Shown here: positions 35,234-44,251 of the stretch, piece after piece
How the letters are laid out: every line of letters begins with the position of its first letter
Position numbering within the stretch: position 1 is the first letter of the stretch
DNA from: Actinocorallia herbida
GTDB taxonomy: Bacteria; Actinomycetota; Actinomycetes; Streptosporangiales; Streptosporangiaceae
NCBI RefSeq assembly: GCF_003751225.1
Contig: NZ_RJKE01000001.1
Location: 4,588,001 to 4,652,000 of the forward strand
Length of the DNA stretch: 64,000 nt
Reading direction: 5' to 3'
Notes under the pieces: model-generated
The model's database searches: none
Told to the model about the DNA's origin: nothing
The model's input: the letters and a program-made list of their open reading frames with translations, nothing else
Position numbers and translations under genes: made by a program

Positions 35234-35998
35234 TCACTTCCCGTGCGGGTCCGCGTCGTTGAGGGTGGCGACCACCTGCGGGTAGTCGCCGCGGGCCTCG
35301 GCGTAGCGGAGGAACTTGACCCGTTCCACCTGGATCTCCTGAGCGTCGGGGTCGGATTCGAGCAGGGCGACGACCTCCGCCACGAACTCGTCGAGCGGCA
35401 TGGCCCACTCGCTGGTCTCCTGGCCGGGCATCAGCGCGGTCCGCACCGCGGGGGGCACGAGCTCCATCACCCGGACGCCCGTGTCGGCGAGTTGCAGGCG
35501 CAGGGACTCGCTGAGCATGTGGATCGCGGCCTTGGACGCGTTGTAGCTCGGGGTCGCCTTCAGCGGCGCGAACGCCAGGCCCGAGGAGACGGTGACGATC
35601 GTGGCCGCCGGACGCGTCTGGAAATGCCCGACGAAGGCGGCGATCAGCCGGATCGGGCCGAGCACGTTCGTCGTGATGATCTCCTCGGCGGAGTCCAGGA
35701 AGGACTCGGGCTTGTGCCAGTCCTCCACGCGCATGATCCCGGCCATCGCGACCAGGGCGTCGAGGTCGGGATGCCGGTCCAGGACCTCCGCGGCCGCCGC
35801 GGCGATGCTCGCGGGGTCCGCCGTGTCGATCCGCACGGTGTCGATCCCGGGGTTCTCGGCGGCGATCCGCGCCAGCAGCTCGGTGCGCCGGCCGCCGACG
35901 ATCACGGTGTTGCCCTTGTCCCGCAGCGCCAGGGCCAGGGCGAGGCCGATGCCGCTGGTGGCGCCCGGGATGAAGATGGTGTTTCCAGAGATGTCCAT
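35234..35998 (-). CDS. DltE-like short-chain dehydrogenase
   Basis: A 254-residue SDR: PGATSGIGLALALAL (10-24) is the cofactor loop, MAGIM replaces the usual NNAG motif, and TVSSGLAFAPLKATPSYNAS carries catalytic Ser, Tyr and, next, Lys. The C-terminal VKFLRYAEARGDYPQVV tail is typical of DltE-type SDRs. The gene is divergent from an XRE/MmyB regulator with ~100 bp between starts, a common actinobacterial pair in which the regulator controls the reductase. Confidence 0.88.
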   Translation of the reverse strand: MDISGNTIFIPGATSGIGLALALALRDKGNTVIVGGRRTELLARIAAENPGIDTVRIDTADPASIAAAAAEVLDRHPDLDALVAMAGIMRVEDWHKPESFLDSAEEIITTNVLGPIRLIAAFVGHFQTRPAATIVTVSSGLAFAPLKATPSYNASKAAIHMLSESLRLQLADTGVRVMELVPPAVRTALMPGQETSEWAMPLDEFVAEVVALLESDPDAQEIQVERVKFLRYAEARGDYPQVVATLNDADPHGK

Positions 35999-36098
35999 GC
36001 GCCGATCCTCCCCGCGTTGCGCCGCGGGATGCAGAGTCCGCTCATCGGGGGATCGGCGGTCCCTGGCCGGGCGATCGGCGGGGCCCGATAATGAGGGC

Positions 36099-36941
36099 AT
36101 GGACCGTCCCGCCCTTGCCGAGTTTTTGCGCATCCGCCGCGAGGCGCTGCGGCCCGGCGACGTCGGCCTGCCCGACGGCGTGCGCCGCCGCACACCGGGC
36201 CTGCGGCGCGAGGAGGTCGCGTCGCTCGCGACGATGTCGACCGACTACTACACGCGGCTGGAGCAGTGCCGCGGACCGCAGCCGAGCGAGCAGATGCTCT
36301 CCGCGCTCGCCCGCGCGCTGCGGCTCACCTCCGGTGAGCGCGACTACCTGTTCCGGGTCGCCGGGCATCCGGCCCCGGAGAGGGTGTCGGCCGCGACGCA
36401 CGTCTCGCCCGCCCTGCTCCGGGTCCTGGACCGGCTGACCGACGTCCCCGCCCTGATCCTGTCGAACCTGGGCGAGGTCCTGGTGCAGAACCGGATGGCC
36501 GACGCCCTCTACGGCGAACGCGCCCACCACACCGGCTTGGCCCGCAGCGAGGTCTACCGCTGGTTCACCGACCCGTCCGAGCGCGACCTCTACCCCGAGG
36601 ACGACCGGGACCGGCAGAGCCGGGCCCAGGTGGCCAACCTGCGCGCGGCCTACGGCTCGATGGGTCCGCGGTCCCCCGCGGGCGAGCTGGTCCGTGCCCT
36701 GCACAAGGCGAGCTCGGAGTTCACCGCGCTCTGGGAGCGGCACGAGGTCGCCCAGCGCTTCGCCGACCACAAGACCCTCGTCCACCCCGAGATCGGCCCC
36801 ATCGAACTCGACTGCCAGGCCCTGTTCACCGAGGACCAGTCCCAGGCCCTCCTCGTCCTCACCGCCCCGCCGCGCAGCGAGGCCGAGGAACGGCTCCGCC
36901 TCCTGTCGATCCTCGGCCAGACCCGCTTCGCCGCCCCCTGA
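36099..36941 (+). CDS. XRE-family regulator with MmyB-like ligand domain
   Basis: A 280-residue regulator. The HTH (residues 5-90) has LRRREEVA-like GLRREEVASLATMSTDYYTR and LEQCRGPQPSEQMLSALARA, characteristic of this class. Residues 105-270 are the MmyB-like PAS-fold domain (VPALILSNLGEVLVQNRMAD, then YRWFTDPSERDLYPEDDRD), which in relatives binds fatty acids. The start at 36099 gives MDRPALAEFL. It is divergent from the DltE-like SDR gene, its likely target. Confidence 0.9.
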   Translation: MDRPALAEFLRIRREALRPGDVGLPDGVRRRTPGLRREEVASLATMSTDYYTRLEQCRGPQPSEQMLSALARALRLTSGERDYLFRVAGHPAPERVSAATHVSPALLRVLDRLTDVPALILSNLGEVLVQNRMADALYGERAHHTGLARSEVYRWFTDPSERDLYPEDDRDRQSRAQVANLRAAYGSMGPRSPAGELVRALHKASSEFTALWERHEVAQRFADHKTLVHPEIGPIELDCQALFTEDQSQALLVLTAPPRSEAEERLRLLSILGQTRFAAP

Positions 36942-37058
36942 CCCCCCGCCCGACGGTTTGACCTACCGCACGGACCCGGCCATGATCGCGGGCGAAGACC
37001 GATCGGTGAAGCGGTACGGCCCGCCTCCGCACCGGGGCCGGAAGGATGAGGCAGCGCC

Positions 37059-37658
37059 ATGAGGCTTGACGTTCCGGTGCTGAAGGGCGCACGCGTCCGG
37101 CTGGAGCCCCTTTCCCTGCGGCACGCCCCCGACCTCGCCCAGGCGGCCGAAGAGGACCGCTCGTCCTACGGTTTCACCCTGGTGCCCCGCGCGGCCGACG
37201 TCGAAGACGACATCCGCACGCGGCTCGGCCGTCCGGGCTGGACGCCGTTCGCCCAGATCCGGCTCGCCGACGGCCGCGCGGTCGGCTGCACCACCCTGCT
37301 CAACCCCCGTGCCCGGCCGGACCGCGACGAGCCGTACGCCGTCGAGATCGGCGGGACCTGGCTCGCGGCCTCCGCCCAGCGCACCGGCCTCAACACCGAC
37401 GCCAAACTCCTGCTCCTCACCCACTCCTTCGAGACGCTCGGCGTCGCCCGCGTCGATATCAACACCGACGCCCGCAACCAGCGGTCCCGCCGCGCGATCG
37501 AACGCCTCGGGGCCCACTTCGAGGGAGTCCTGCGCAACTGGGCCCCCTCCTGGGCGCCAGGTGAGACCGGCCTGCTCCGCGACACCGCGGTCTTCTCCGT
37601 CATCGCCCCCGAATGGCCGACCATCAAGGCCGCACTCACCGAACGCGTCCTGGGGTAG
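37059..37658 (+). CDS. GNAT-family N-acetyltransferase
   Basis: A 199-residue acetyltransferase of the RimJ/RimL branch: LKGARVRLEPLSLRHAPDLA opens the fold, GGTWLAASAQRTGLNTDAKL (~107-126) covers the acetyl-CoA pyrophosphate loop, and ARVDINTDARNQRSRRAIER (~130-150) is the conserved strand/helix. It acts in the cytosol on an unknown amine or protein N-terminus. It follows the XRE gene by 117 bp with its own AAGGATGAGG ribosome site. Confidence 0.85.
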   Translation: MRLDVPVLKGARVRLEPLSLRHAPDLAQAAEEDRSSYGFTLVPRAADVEDDIRTRLGRPGWTPFAQIRLADGRAVGCTTLLNPRARPDRDEPYAVEIGGTWLAASAQRTGLNTDAKLLLLTHSFETLGVARVDINTDARNQRSRRAIERLGAHFEGVLRNWAPSWAPGETGLLRDTAVFSVIAPEWPTIKAALTERVLG

Positions 37659-37794
37659 CCCCTCAGGCGGGCGATCCACGCCGTCCGGGCCGTGCGGGCG
37701 CAAGATCAACGATCTGGATCGCCTCCCACACGCCCACCTGCGCGATCGGATCCTCCGCCTTCCGCCCGGCCCTGCCCCGGCCGCTTGCGGACCT

Positions 37795-37821
37795 CCGAAA
37801 TATGCCAAAGGACGATTTCGG
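37795..37821. promoter_or_regulatory. Inverted repeat before the kinase gene
   Basis: CCGAAAT (37795-37801) and ATTTCGG (37815-37821) are perfect 7-bp arms around 13 bp, in a locally AT-rich region 50-76 bp before the kinase start. A TAGCAT at about 37837 could be a -10 box. Operator or promoter context is inferred from position. Confidence 0.4.
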
Positions 37822-37870
37822 TAGAACCTTGATGATCTAGCATGTGCGGCTGACCCCCTTGGAGGCACCC

Positions 37871-39517
37871 GTGCGTTCGCCCGTGTACGAACCCCTTGCC
37901 GTCGATGATCCGCGTCAGATCGGCGGGTACCGGATCGCCGCCCGGCTCGGCGCGGGTGGCATGGGCCGCGTCTACCTCGGGCTCACCCAGAGCGGCCGAA
38001 GGCTCGCCATCAAGGTGATCCGTCCGGAGTTCGCCGACGATCCCGAGTTCCGCCGCAGGTTCGCCCAAGAGGTGACGGCCGCGCAGCGCGTGCAGAGCCT
38101 GTACACCGCGCCCGTCATCGACGCCGACCTGAACGGCCCGGAGCCCTGGCTCGCGACCGCGCACATCGCGGGGCCGTCGCTGGGCACCGTCCTGTTCGAG
38201 TCGGGTCCGCTGCCGGTCGACACGGTCCGCACCCTCGCGGCGGGCATCGCCGAGGCGCTCCAGGCCATCCACCGGGCCGGCGTCGTGCACCGGGACCTGA
38301 AGCCGTCGAACGTCCTGCTGGCGGCCGACGGGCCCCGCGTCATCGACTTCGGCATCGCGCGCGCCGCCGACGCCACCCCGCTGACCCGCACGGGCGGCGC
38401 GATCGGCTCGCCGCAGTTCATGGCGCCCGAGCAGGTCCTCGGCCATTCCTCGACCCCCGCCCTCGACGTCTTCGCCTTCGGCTCGCTCGTGCACTGCGCC
38501 GCGACCGGCCAGAGCCCCTTCGGCCAGGGCCCCGCCCAAGCCGTCATGTACCGGATCACGACCGAGGAGCCGCACCTCGACGGCTGCCCGCCGGAACTGC
38601 GCCCGCTCGTGGCGCAGTGCCTGGCCAAGGACCCGGCCGAACGCCCGACGACCGCGCAGATCATCGCCGACCTCACCGACTCACCCGATCCGGTGACCTC
38701 GGCATGGCTGCCCGAGGCGATCGTCACCTCCCTCGCCCCCTACGACCAGGTGCCCACGCCCCCTCCCCCGTCCCCGCCCTTCGCCACCACGGTCCCCCCG
38801 ACCATCGGCCTGCCGCCCGCTCCGGGAACGCCCACCCCGCCCCCACCGCACGGCCAGGCCTGGCCGTCCTCGCCCACCGCGGCGCCTCCCGCGCAGCGCG
38901 GGAACTCCCCGGCCCTGATGATCCTCGCCGCCGCCGCGGGCGTGCTCGTCGTCCTGCTCGCGGTCATCCTCGCCGTCGTCCTCTCCTCAGGCGATGACGA
39001 GACCCCCAGCAGAGACATCGCCCAGAGCCCCTCCACGGCTCCTCCCCAGGCACAGCAGCCGACGGCGGAGACCACCGGCCCGCAGGAAGGCTCCTCGGAA
39101 CCGAGCACCACCTCCACCCCCGCCCCCGACGCCGGACCCGACAACGGGGTGAAGCCTCCCGGCACCTTCCTCGATGAGTACAAGGGCATCGGCATCACCG
39201 GCGGGTACGGCATCACCTTCCTGGACGACCCCAAGCGCCCGAAGGAAGGCGACAGCGGCGACTTCGACTTCTACTTCGACGGCAGCTACCTGTGGGGCGA
39301 CAACTTCGCCTACATCGACGTCAGCGCGAAGGGCGACTACAACACCTGCCACGACACCACCCTGTACGAGGGACACGCGATGAGCTCCCCCGGCGCCGGC
39401 TCACGCCTGTGCGTCTACACCGCGGAAGGGCTGCTCGGCATCGTCAAGATCAAGTCCCTGGACAGCTCCCACCTCGTCATCGACCTCCAGGTCTGGCAGG
39501 GCCCCGCCGACCGCTGA
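37871..39517 (+). CDS. Membrane receptor serine/threonine protein kinase (Pkn type)
   Basis: A 548-residue kinase. The cytosolic domain (residues ~15-270) has the glycine loop GAGGMGRVYLG, lysine in LAIKVI, HRDLKPSN catalytic loop, DFG and MAPEQ. A proline-rich linker (~280-345) precedes one membrane helix (~348-373), and about 170 extracellular residues follow with Ser/Thr/Pro-rich spacer and a Trp/Tyr-rich sensor-like region with two cysteines. GTG 37871 has GGAGG five bases upstream, better than an earlier GTG at 37844. The sensed signal and targets are unknown. Confidence 0.9.
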   Translation: MRSPVYEPLAVDDPRQIGGYRIAARLGAGGMGRVYLGLTQSGRRLAIKVIRPEFADDPEFRRRFAQEVTAAQRVQSLYTAPVIDADLNGPEPWLATAHIAGPSLGTVLFESGPLPVDTVRTLAAGIAEALQAIHRAGVVHRDLKPSNVLLAADGPRVIDFGIARAADATPLTRTGGAIGSPQFMAPEQVLGHSSTPALDVFAFGSLVHCAATGQSPFGQGPAQAVMYRITTEEPHLDGCPPELRPLVAQCLAKDPAERPTTAQIIADLTDSPDPVTSAWLPEAIVTSLAPYDQVPTPPPPSPPFATTVPPTIGLPPAPGTPTPPPPHGQAWPSSPTAAPPAQRGNSPALMILAAAAGVLVVLLAVILAVVLSSGDDETPSRDIAQSPSTAPPQAQQPTAETTGPQEGSSEPSTTSTPAPDAGPDNGVKPPGTFLDEYKGIGITGGYGITFLDDPKRPKEGDSGDFDFYFDGSYLWGDNFAYIDVSAKGDYNTCHDTTLYEGHAMSSPGAGSRLCVYTAEGLLGIVKIKSLDSSHLVIDLQVWQGPADR

Positions 39518-39570
39518 ACACCCCCGTGCCCGCCCATGAGGCCGTCGGCGCGCGAGTGCGGCGCAAGGGA

Positions 39571-40524
39571 TCAGGCGGTGCCGACGGCCGTGGCGACGGC
39601 CTTGACCTGGGCGGCGAACAGGGCGCGGGACGGGGTGGTGCGGGGGGCGATCGCGTCGAAGCCGTGGAAGGCGCCGGGGAAGGTGGACAGGGTGCAGGGG
39701 ACGCCCGCGGCGCGCAGGCGGTGCGCGTAGTCGACATCCTCGGCGCGGAAGAGGTCGAGGTCGCCGACGCCGATCCAGGCCGGGGGAAGGCCCGCGAGGT
39801 CGTCGCGCCGCGCGGGCACCGCCTGGTGCGGGTCCGCGTCACCGAGGTAGGCGCGCCAGCCGAACGCGTTGCTCGTGCCGTTCCACAGCCGGTGGCGCGA
39901 GTCGGGGGTGCGCGAGCGGTCGTCGAGCATCGGGTAGGTGAGCAACTGGAGGGCGGGCGTGATCCCGCTGTGGTCGCGGACGTGCAGCGCCAGCGCCGCG
40001 GCGAGCCCGCCGCCCGCGCTCGCGCCGCCGATCACCAGGCGGGAGGCGTCGTACCCGGGACGGTCCGCCGCCCACTCCAGGGCGCGCATGCAGTCGAGCA
40101 CCGGGACGGGGTACGGGTGCTCGGGAGCAAGCCGGTAGTCGACCGAGACGACGTGGACGCCGGCCGCCTCGGCCATCCTGCGGCACCACCCGTCCTCCTG
40201 CGCGGCGGAGCCGATCACGTAGCCGCCGCCGTGGATCCACACCAGCGTCGGCGCCGGTACGGGAGCGGGCCGCGGCGGCGCGAACACCCGGACCGAGACC
40301 CCCTCGCCCAAGTGCACGACCTCGACCTTCGGGTCGACGGGCGCGAGCCCCGTCAGCCGCCGGATCACCGGCAGCGTCCGCGGCCCGACCGCCGCACCCG
40401 GCAGCAGCAGCGCGTACGTCCGCAACTCGGGATGAAAGTCCCGCAGCCGTGCTCCCCGGCTCGCGACCCGCGCCGCCCCCGCCCTAACCCGCCCGAGCAC
40501 ACTGTCCCGCGATCCCTCGACCAT
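39571..40524 (-). CDS. Hormone-sensitive-lipase-type alpha/beta hydrolase
   Basis: A 317-residue esterase. The oxyanion motif WIHGGGYVIGS (~98) and nucleophile elbow GGASAGGGLA (~165) are those of the HSL/acetyl-hydrolase family; FPGAFHGFDA holds the catalytic His and VGDLDLFR the acid. GGAGATCGTC before the ATG at 40524 supports the start. No signal peptide, so intracellular. It probably hydrolyses short-chain esters; there is no operon partner. Confidence 0.88.
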   Translation of the reverse strand: MVEGSRDSVLGRVRAGAARVASRGARLRDFHPELRTYALLLPGAAVGPRTLPVIRRLTGLAPVDPKVEVVHLGEGVSVRVFAPPRPAPVPAPTLVWIHGGGYVIGSAAQEDGWCRRMAEAAGVHVVSVDYRLAPEHPYPVPVLDCMRALEWAADRPGYDASRLVIGGASAGGGLAAALALHVRDHSGITPALQLLTYPMLDDRSRTPDSRHRLWNGTSNAFGWRAYLGDADPHQAVPARRDDLAGLPPAWIGVGDLDLFRAEDVDYAHRLRAAGVPCTLSTFPGAFHGFDAIAPRTTPSRALFAAQVKAVATAVGTA

Positions 40525-40766
40525 GACGATCTCCTCTCCATGCCTCCCCGGTCTTAGCACACCCGGGCCCTTCCGCCCAACGCCCCTGCGCCGTCTCCCG
40601 GGTCACGCGAAGAGGACATGGACATGCCCTGGGGCGGCGCTCAGGACCGGCGCCCTTCAGTCCGTCCCCACCCGCCTTGGCCACCGGTACGTCCACGAAA
40701 GCCGAACCGGGTGAGGCCGACGTGAACCCTGCGTCCGCCCGGCGGGGCGGTCGGTGTGGGCGGCGG

Positions 40767-41654
40767 TCAGAGGGCGAAGGGTACGCCGGTCAGTTTCTCC
40801 GAGACCTCCCAGAGGCGGCGGGCGGTGTCCGGGTCGGTCGCGGAGCGGACCGGTCGGACGAGCTTGGGGTGTCCCCTGCTCTCGCTCAGGTTGGCCGGGC
40901 CGTAGAACTCCCCGCTCTGGACGCCCGGGGCGGTGGCGGCGTAGAGCTGGTCGAGCGCGCCCATGCGGACGTGCTGGGCCAGCAGCAGGTTGCCGATCCG
41001 GCCGCCCAGGCTGAGCAGGCCGGTCGGGCCGGAGGTCTGGAGGTTGGTGGCGGTGTAGCCGGGGTGGGCCAGCACGCTGATCGCGGGGCTGCCGGCCGCG
41101 CGCAGCCGACGGTCGAGTTCCAGCGCGAACAGCACGTTGGCGAACTTGGACTGCGCGTAGGCGCGGGTCGGCGAGTAGGAGCGCTCGGCGCCCAGGTCGT
41201 CGAAGTCGATCCGCCCGCGCCGGTGCAGGCCCGAGCTGACGGTGACGACCCGGGGCGCCGAACCGGCGGCGAGCACCGGGTACAGCAGCGCCGTCAGCGC
41301 GAAGTGCCCCAGGTGGTTGGTGCCGAGCTGAAGCTCGAATCCCTGCGCGGTGGCACGGCGCGGCGTCATCATGACGCCCGCGTTGTTGACCAGCACGTCG
41401 GCGCGCTCGACCCCGGCGGCGAACCGGGCGACCGACTCGAGGTCGGCCAGGTCCAGGGTGCGGACCTCCACCGATCCCGGCAGGCCCGCGGCCGCGGCCC
41501 GCCCCTTCTCCGGGTCGCGCGCCGTCATGATCACCTGTGCGCCGTGCTCGGCCAGTCGGCGCGCGGTCTCCAGCCCCAGGCCGCTGTTGGCGCCCGTGAC
41601 GACGAAGGTCCGGCCGGTCTGATCGGGAATGTCGGCTGCTGTCCATTTGGTCAT
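40767..41654 (-). CDS. Short-chain dehydrogenase, retinol-dehydrogenase/POR-like
   Basis: A 295-residue SDR. VVTGANSGLGLETARRL (18-34) binds the cofactor, LVNNAGVMM and GTNHLGHFALT are the usual internal motifs, and VSSGLHRRG plus YAQSKFANVL complete the catalytic Ser-Tyr-Lys set. The GYTATNLQ segment and C-terminal length are those of the retinol-dehydrogenase/protochlorophyllide-reductase-like group. It stands alone on the minus strand. Confidence 0.88.
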   Translation of the reverse strand: MTKWTAADIPDQTGRTFVVTGANSGLGLETARRLAEHGAQVIMTARDPEKGRAAAAGLPGSVEVRTLDLADLESVARFAAGVERADVLVNNAGVMMTPRRATAQGFELQLGTNHLGHFALTALLYPVLAAGSAPRVVTVSSGLHRRGRIDFDDLGAERSYSPTRAYAQSKFANVLFALELDRRLRAAGSPAISVLAHPGYTATNLQTSGPTGLLSLGGRIGNLLLAQHVRMGALDQLYAATAPGVQSGEFYGPANLSESRGHPKLVRPVRSATDPDTARRLWEVSEKLTGVPFAL

Positions 41655-41821
41655 GGGCCTCAGCATCCCCGGTCCACCGGATCTTCACCAGCCCCCGCAG
41701 ACCCGCTCCCCCGGCGCACCGCGCTGACCTGGCGCGGCGGTATCGGTGTCGATTCGGGCCGAACCATGGCCCGCGCCCACCGACCGCTTTTCCCAGCGGA
41801 GGTCGTGGGCGCCACGACTCG

Positions 41822-42120
41822 GAGTCAGATCTGCTCCGGCAGAGCGAACAGGAGGTCTACCGCACGGTCTTCGAGCACTTCCATGCCCTCGAAAGAAGGC
41901 ACTTCGCCGAGTACACGGCGGATCTGACCTACGACCTCGCGGGAGTTCACCGACTCGCCGACGCGTTCCTCGACCTCGCCGCGCAGAATCCCCGGCTCGG
42001 CGCCCTGTGGGGACACCGGGGCTCAAGGACGCGGCCGAGCCGCCGCCCCACCCTGCGCGCCTTCCGCGCAGACCTCCACGACCTGATAGACCGATTCGCC
42101 CGACCGACCCCGTTACGCGT
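41822..42120 (+). pseudogene. Unidentified coding remnant
   Basis: One plus-strand frame reads SDLLRQSEQEVYRTVFEHF, then HALERRHFAEYTADLTYDLA and LADAFLDLAAQNPRLGALW, with strong G/C in third positions and a helical pattern, but no start codon precedes it and the frame degenerates after about 42050 into Arg-rich sequence. I do not recognise the parent family; a TetR-type C-terminal domain is one guess. Reading it as a decayed gene rests on codon bias and amino-acid pattern only. Confidence 0.4.
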
Positions 42121-42215
42121 CCGGAGGCGCGCGGTCACCGCGGGCCGGGCCGGGAGCCGTGGCGAAATTCGGGCGGGGGATGATGGGGCCCGGGCTCGGA
42201 CGGGGCGGGAGGGCG

Positions 42216-42971
42216 ATGGGCGAGGGTGGGGAGGCTCGGACGGCGGCTTCCAGGCTGCTCGACGTGCTCGGGGCGTTCGGGGTGGAGCATCCGGATCTGT
42301 CGTTGACCGAGATCGCGCGGCAGGCGCGGGTGCCGTTGCCGACGGCGCACCGGCTGGCGGGGGCGCTGGCGGAGTGGGGGGCGCTGGACCGGGGCGAGGA
42401 CGGCAGGTACCGGATCGGGTTGCGGCTGTGGGAGGTCGCGGCGGCGTTCCCGCACGACCTGGGGCTGCGGGCCGCGGCGATTCCGTTCCTTGAGGACCTC
42501 TACGAGGCGACCCACGAGAATGTGCAGATGGCCGTGCGGGACGGGGGCGAGGCCGTCTTCACCGAGTGGATCGCCGGGCGGTCGGCCGTCGGGGTGCGGA
42601 CGCGGGTCGGCGCGCGCTGGCCGCTGCACGCGACCGGGGTGGGGCTCGTGCTCCTCGCGCACGCGCCCGCCGACGAGCAGGAACGTTATCTCGCCGGGCC
42701 GCTCGCCGCGTTCACCCCGTGGACGCTCACCGAGCCGGGCACGCTCCGCCGGGTCCTGGCGGAGGTGCGGAGGACCGGCTGCGCCGTCAGCGACCGGCAG
42801 ATCACCACGGACGCCGTCTCGGTCGCGGCGCCGGTCCGCGACGAGACCGGGCAGGTGGCGGCCGCGGTGTCGGTGGTGGTCCCGGCCGACACCGCCGCGG
42901 TGACGGCCCTGGTTCCCGCCGTCCGGCTGGCGGCGCTCGGCATCACCCGAAGGCTCTCCCCTCCCCGCTGA
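42216..42971 (+). CDS. IclR-family transcriptional regulator
   Basis: A 251-residue regulator. The winged HTH (residues 8-70) shows AASRLLDVLGAFGVEHPDLS, LTEIARQARVPLPTAHRLAG and a DGRYRIGLRLWEVA wing. The effector domain (80-245) has the usual FLEDLYEATHENVQMAVRDG and HATGVGLVLLAHAP segments. Starts at 42159, 42180 and 42216 are all possible; the last leaves the normal short leader. Immediately downstream is a near-perfect palindrome and then the Rieske oxygenase operon it most likely controls. Confidence 0.88.
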   Translation: MGEGGEARTAASRLLDVLGAFGVEHPDLSLTEIARQARVPLPTAHRLAGALAEWGALDRGEDGRYRIGLRLWEVAAAFPHDLGLRAAAIPFLEDLYEATHENVQMAVRDGGEAVFTEWIAGRSAVGVRTRVGARWPLHATGVGLVLLAHAPADEQERYLAGPLAAFTPWTLTEPGTLRRVLAEVRRTGCAVSDRQITTDAVSVAAPVRDETGQVAAAVSVVVPADTAAVTALVPAVRLAALGITRRLSPPR

Positions 42972-42973
42972 TT

Positions 42974-42996
42974 CGACTTCCGCCAGGCGGAAGTCG
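42974..42996. promoter_or_regulatory. 11-bp-arm palindrome, candidate IclR operator
   Basis: CGACTTCCGCC and GGCGGAAGTCG flank a single A, three bases after the IclR stop and 99 bp before the oxygenase start. A hairpin with one unpaired base is sterically poor as a terminator, whereas TTCCGC...GCGGAA symmetry fits IclR-type operators, so control of the downstream operon is the better reading. Confidence 0.6.
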
Positions 42997-43094
42997 CGTT
43001 GTGCCGTGGCTCACGCGTTCCACATCCTGAGGTGCGACACCGGACGGCCCCACGCCGTCCGGCCCCACCCCACGATGGCCCGTTTGGAGCGACC

Positions 43095-44099
43095 ATGACC
43101 CCTTTCGCACGTGAGCAGTGGTACGTCATCGCCTATGCGCACGAGGTCGGCCGGGAACTGATGGCCCGCACCGTCCTGGGCGAGCCGATCGTGCTCTACC
43201 GCACCGAGGACGGGAAGGCGGTGGCCCTGGCCGACCGCTGCGTCCACCGCCGCTATCCCCTGTCGGAGAGCGCGCTGGTCGGCGACACCGTCGTCTGCGG
43301 CTACCACGGCTTCACCTACGACACCAAGGGGACGTGCGTCGCCGTCCCCGGCCAGTCCCGCATCCCCCGCACCGCGCGCGTCGCCGCCTACCCGCTGGTC
43401 GAGATCGACGGGTTCGTGTGGATCTGGATCGGCGACCCCGCCCGCGCCGACGAGACGGCGGTACCGCGCGCCGAGCACCTGACCGCGCCGGGCTGGGTGA
43501 CGGTCAAGGGCATGGAGCCCATCGCGTGCGACTACGGCCTGCTGGTGGACAACCTCATGGACCTGTCCCACGAGACCTACCTTCACGGCGGCTACATCGG
43601 CACCCCCGAGGTGGCCGAGACGCCGATCACCACCGAGGTGGACGCCGAGGCGGGCGTCGTCCGGGTGTCCCGCCACATGGCGGACGCCGAGTGCCCGCCG
43701 TTCTACTCACGGTCGACCGGCATCGATGGACGTATCCGTCGCCATCAGGACATCGAATACTTCGCCCCCTGCCTGTACCTCCTGCACAGCAGGATCAGCC
43801 CGGTCGGGCAGGACGCGCCGCTCTTCCGCACCGAGATCACCTACGCGATCACCCCGGGCAAGCCCGGAGAGGTCTACGACTTCTGGGCGGTTTCGCGTGA
43901 CTTCGCCGTCGAGGACGCGGAGGTCACCGAGTTCCTGGCGAAGTTCAACCACACCGTGGTGATGCAGGACGTGACCGCGCTGAACCTCCTCCAGCGCGCG
44001 CTGGACGCCGAACCCGCCGGATACCAGGAGCTGAGCATCAACATCGACGCGGGCGGTCTGGCCGCCCGCCGGATGCTCGCGGGGCTGGCCGCACGATGA
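43095..44099 (+). CDS. Rieske aromatic oxygenase, VanA-type alpha subunit
   Basis: A 334-residue oxygenase component. The Rieske centre ligands are CVHRRYPLS (~47) and CGYHGFTYD (~66), the spacing typical of vanillate demethylase-like enzymes. The mononuclear iron site is in DNLMDLSHETYLHGG (~153-167) with the carboxylate downstream. It demethylates or hydroxylates an aromatic acid or ether together with the downstream reductase. TTGGAG precedes ATG 43095. The operon (oxygenase, 51-residue protein, reductase) has overlapping ends. Confidence 0.9.
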   Translation: MTPFAREQWYVIAYAHEVGRELMARTVLGEPIVLYRTEDGKAVALADRCVHRRYPLSESALVGDTVVCGYHGFTYDTKGTCVAVPGQSRIPRTARVAAYPLVEIDGFVWIWIGDPARADETAVPRAEHLTAPGWVTVKGMEPIACDYGLLVDNLMDLSHETYLHGGYIGTPEVAETPITTEVDAEAGVVRVSRHMADAECPPFYSRSTGIDGRIRRHQDIEYFAPCLYLLHSRISPVGQDAPLFRTEITYAITPGKPGEVYDFWAVSRDFAVEDAEVTEFLAKFNHTVVMQDVTALNLLQRALDAEPAGYQELSINIDAGGLAARRMLAGLAAR

Positions 44100-44251
44100 G
44101 CGGCAGGGTCGTCAGGATCGACTGGACGCCCGGGGGCGACCGGTTGAGCGGGACCTGCCACTGCGGCGCGAAGCGCGTGGGAGAGGACCCGGCGGAGATG
44201 TGGAACTGGTTGTTCGCCCACCCGGCGGGCCACGACGAGGAGGAGCGGTGA
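44096..44251 (+). CDS. 51-residue CxC protein between oxygenase and reductase
   Basis: ATG 44096 overlaps the oxygenase stop (ATGA) and the TGA at 44249-44251 overlaps the reductase GTG, so all three genes are coupled. The peptide has an N-terminal SGRVVRIDWTPGGDR, a single CHC pair (TCHCGAKR) and a Trp-rich MWNWLFAHPAGH end. Codon usage is normal. It has too few cysteines to be a ferredoxin alone; it might bind a metal ion or the oxygenase surface (inference). No known family comes to mind. Confidence 0.7.
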   Translation: MSGRVVRIDWTPGGDRLSGTCHCGAKRVGEDPAEMWNWLFAHPAGHDEEER

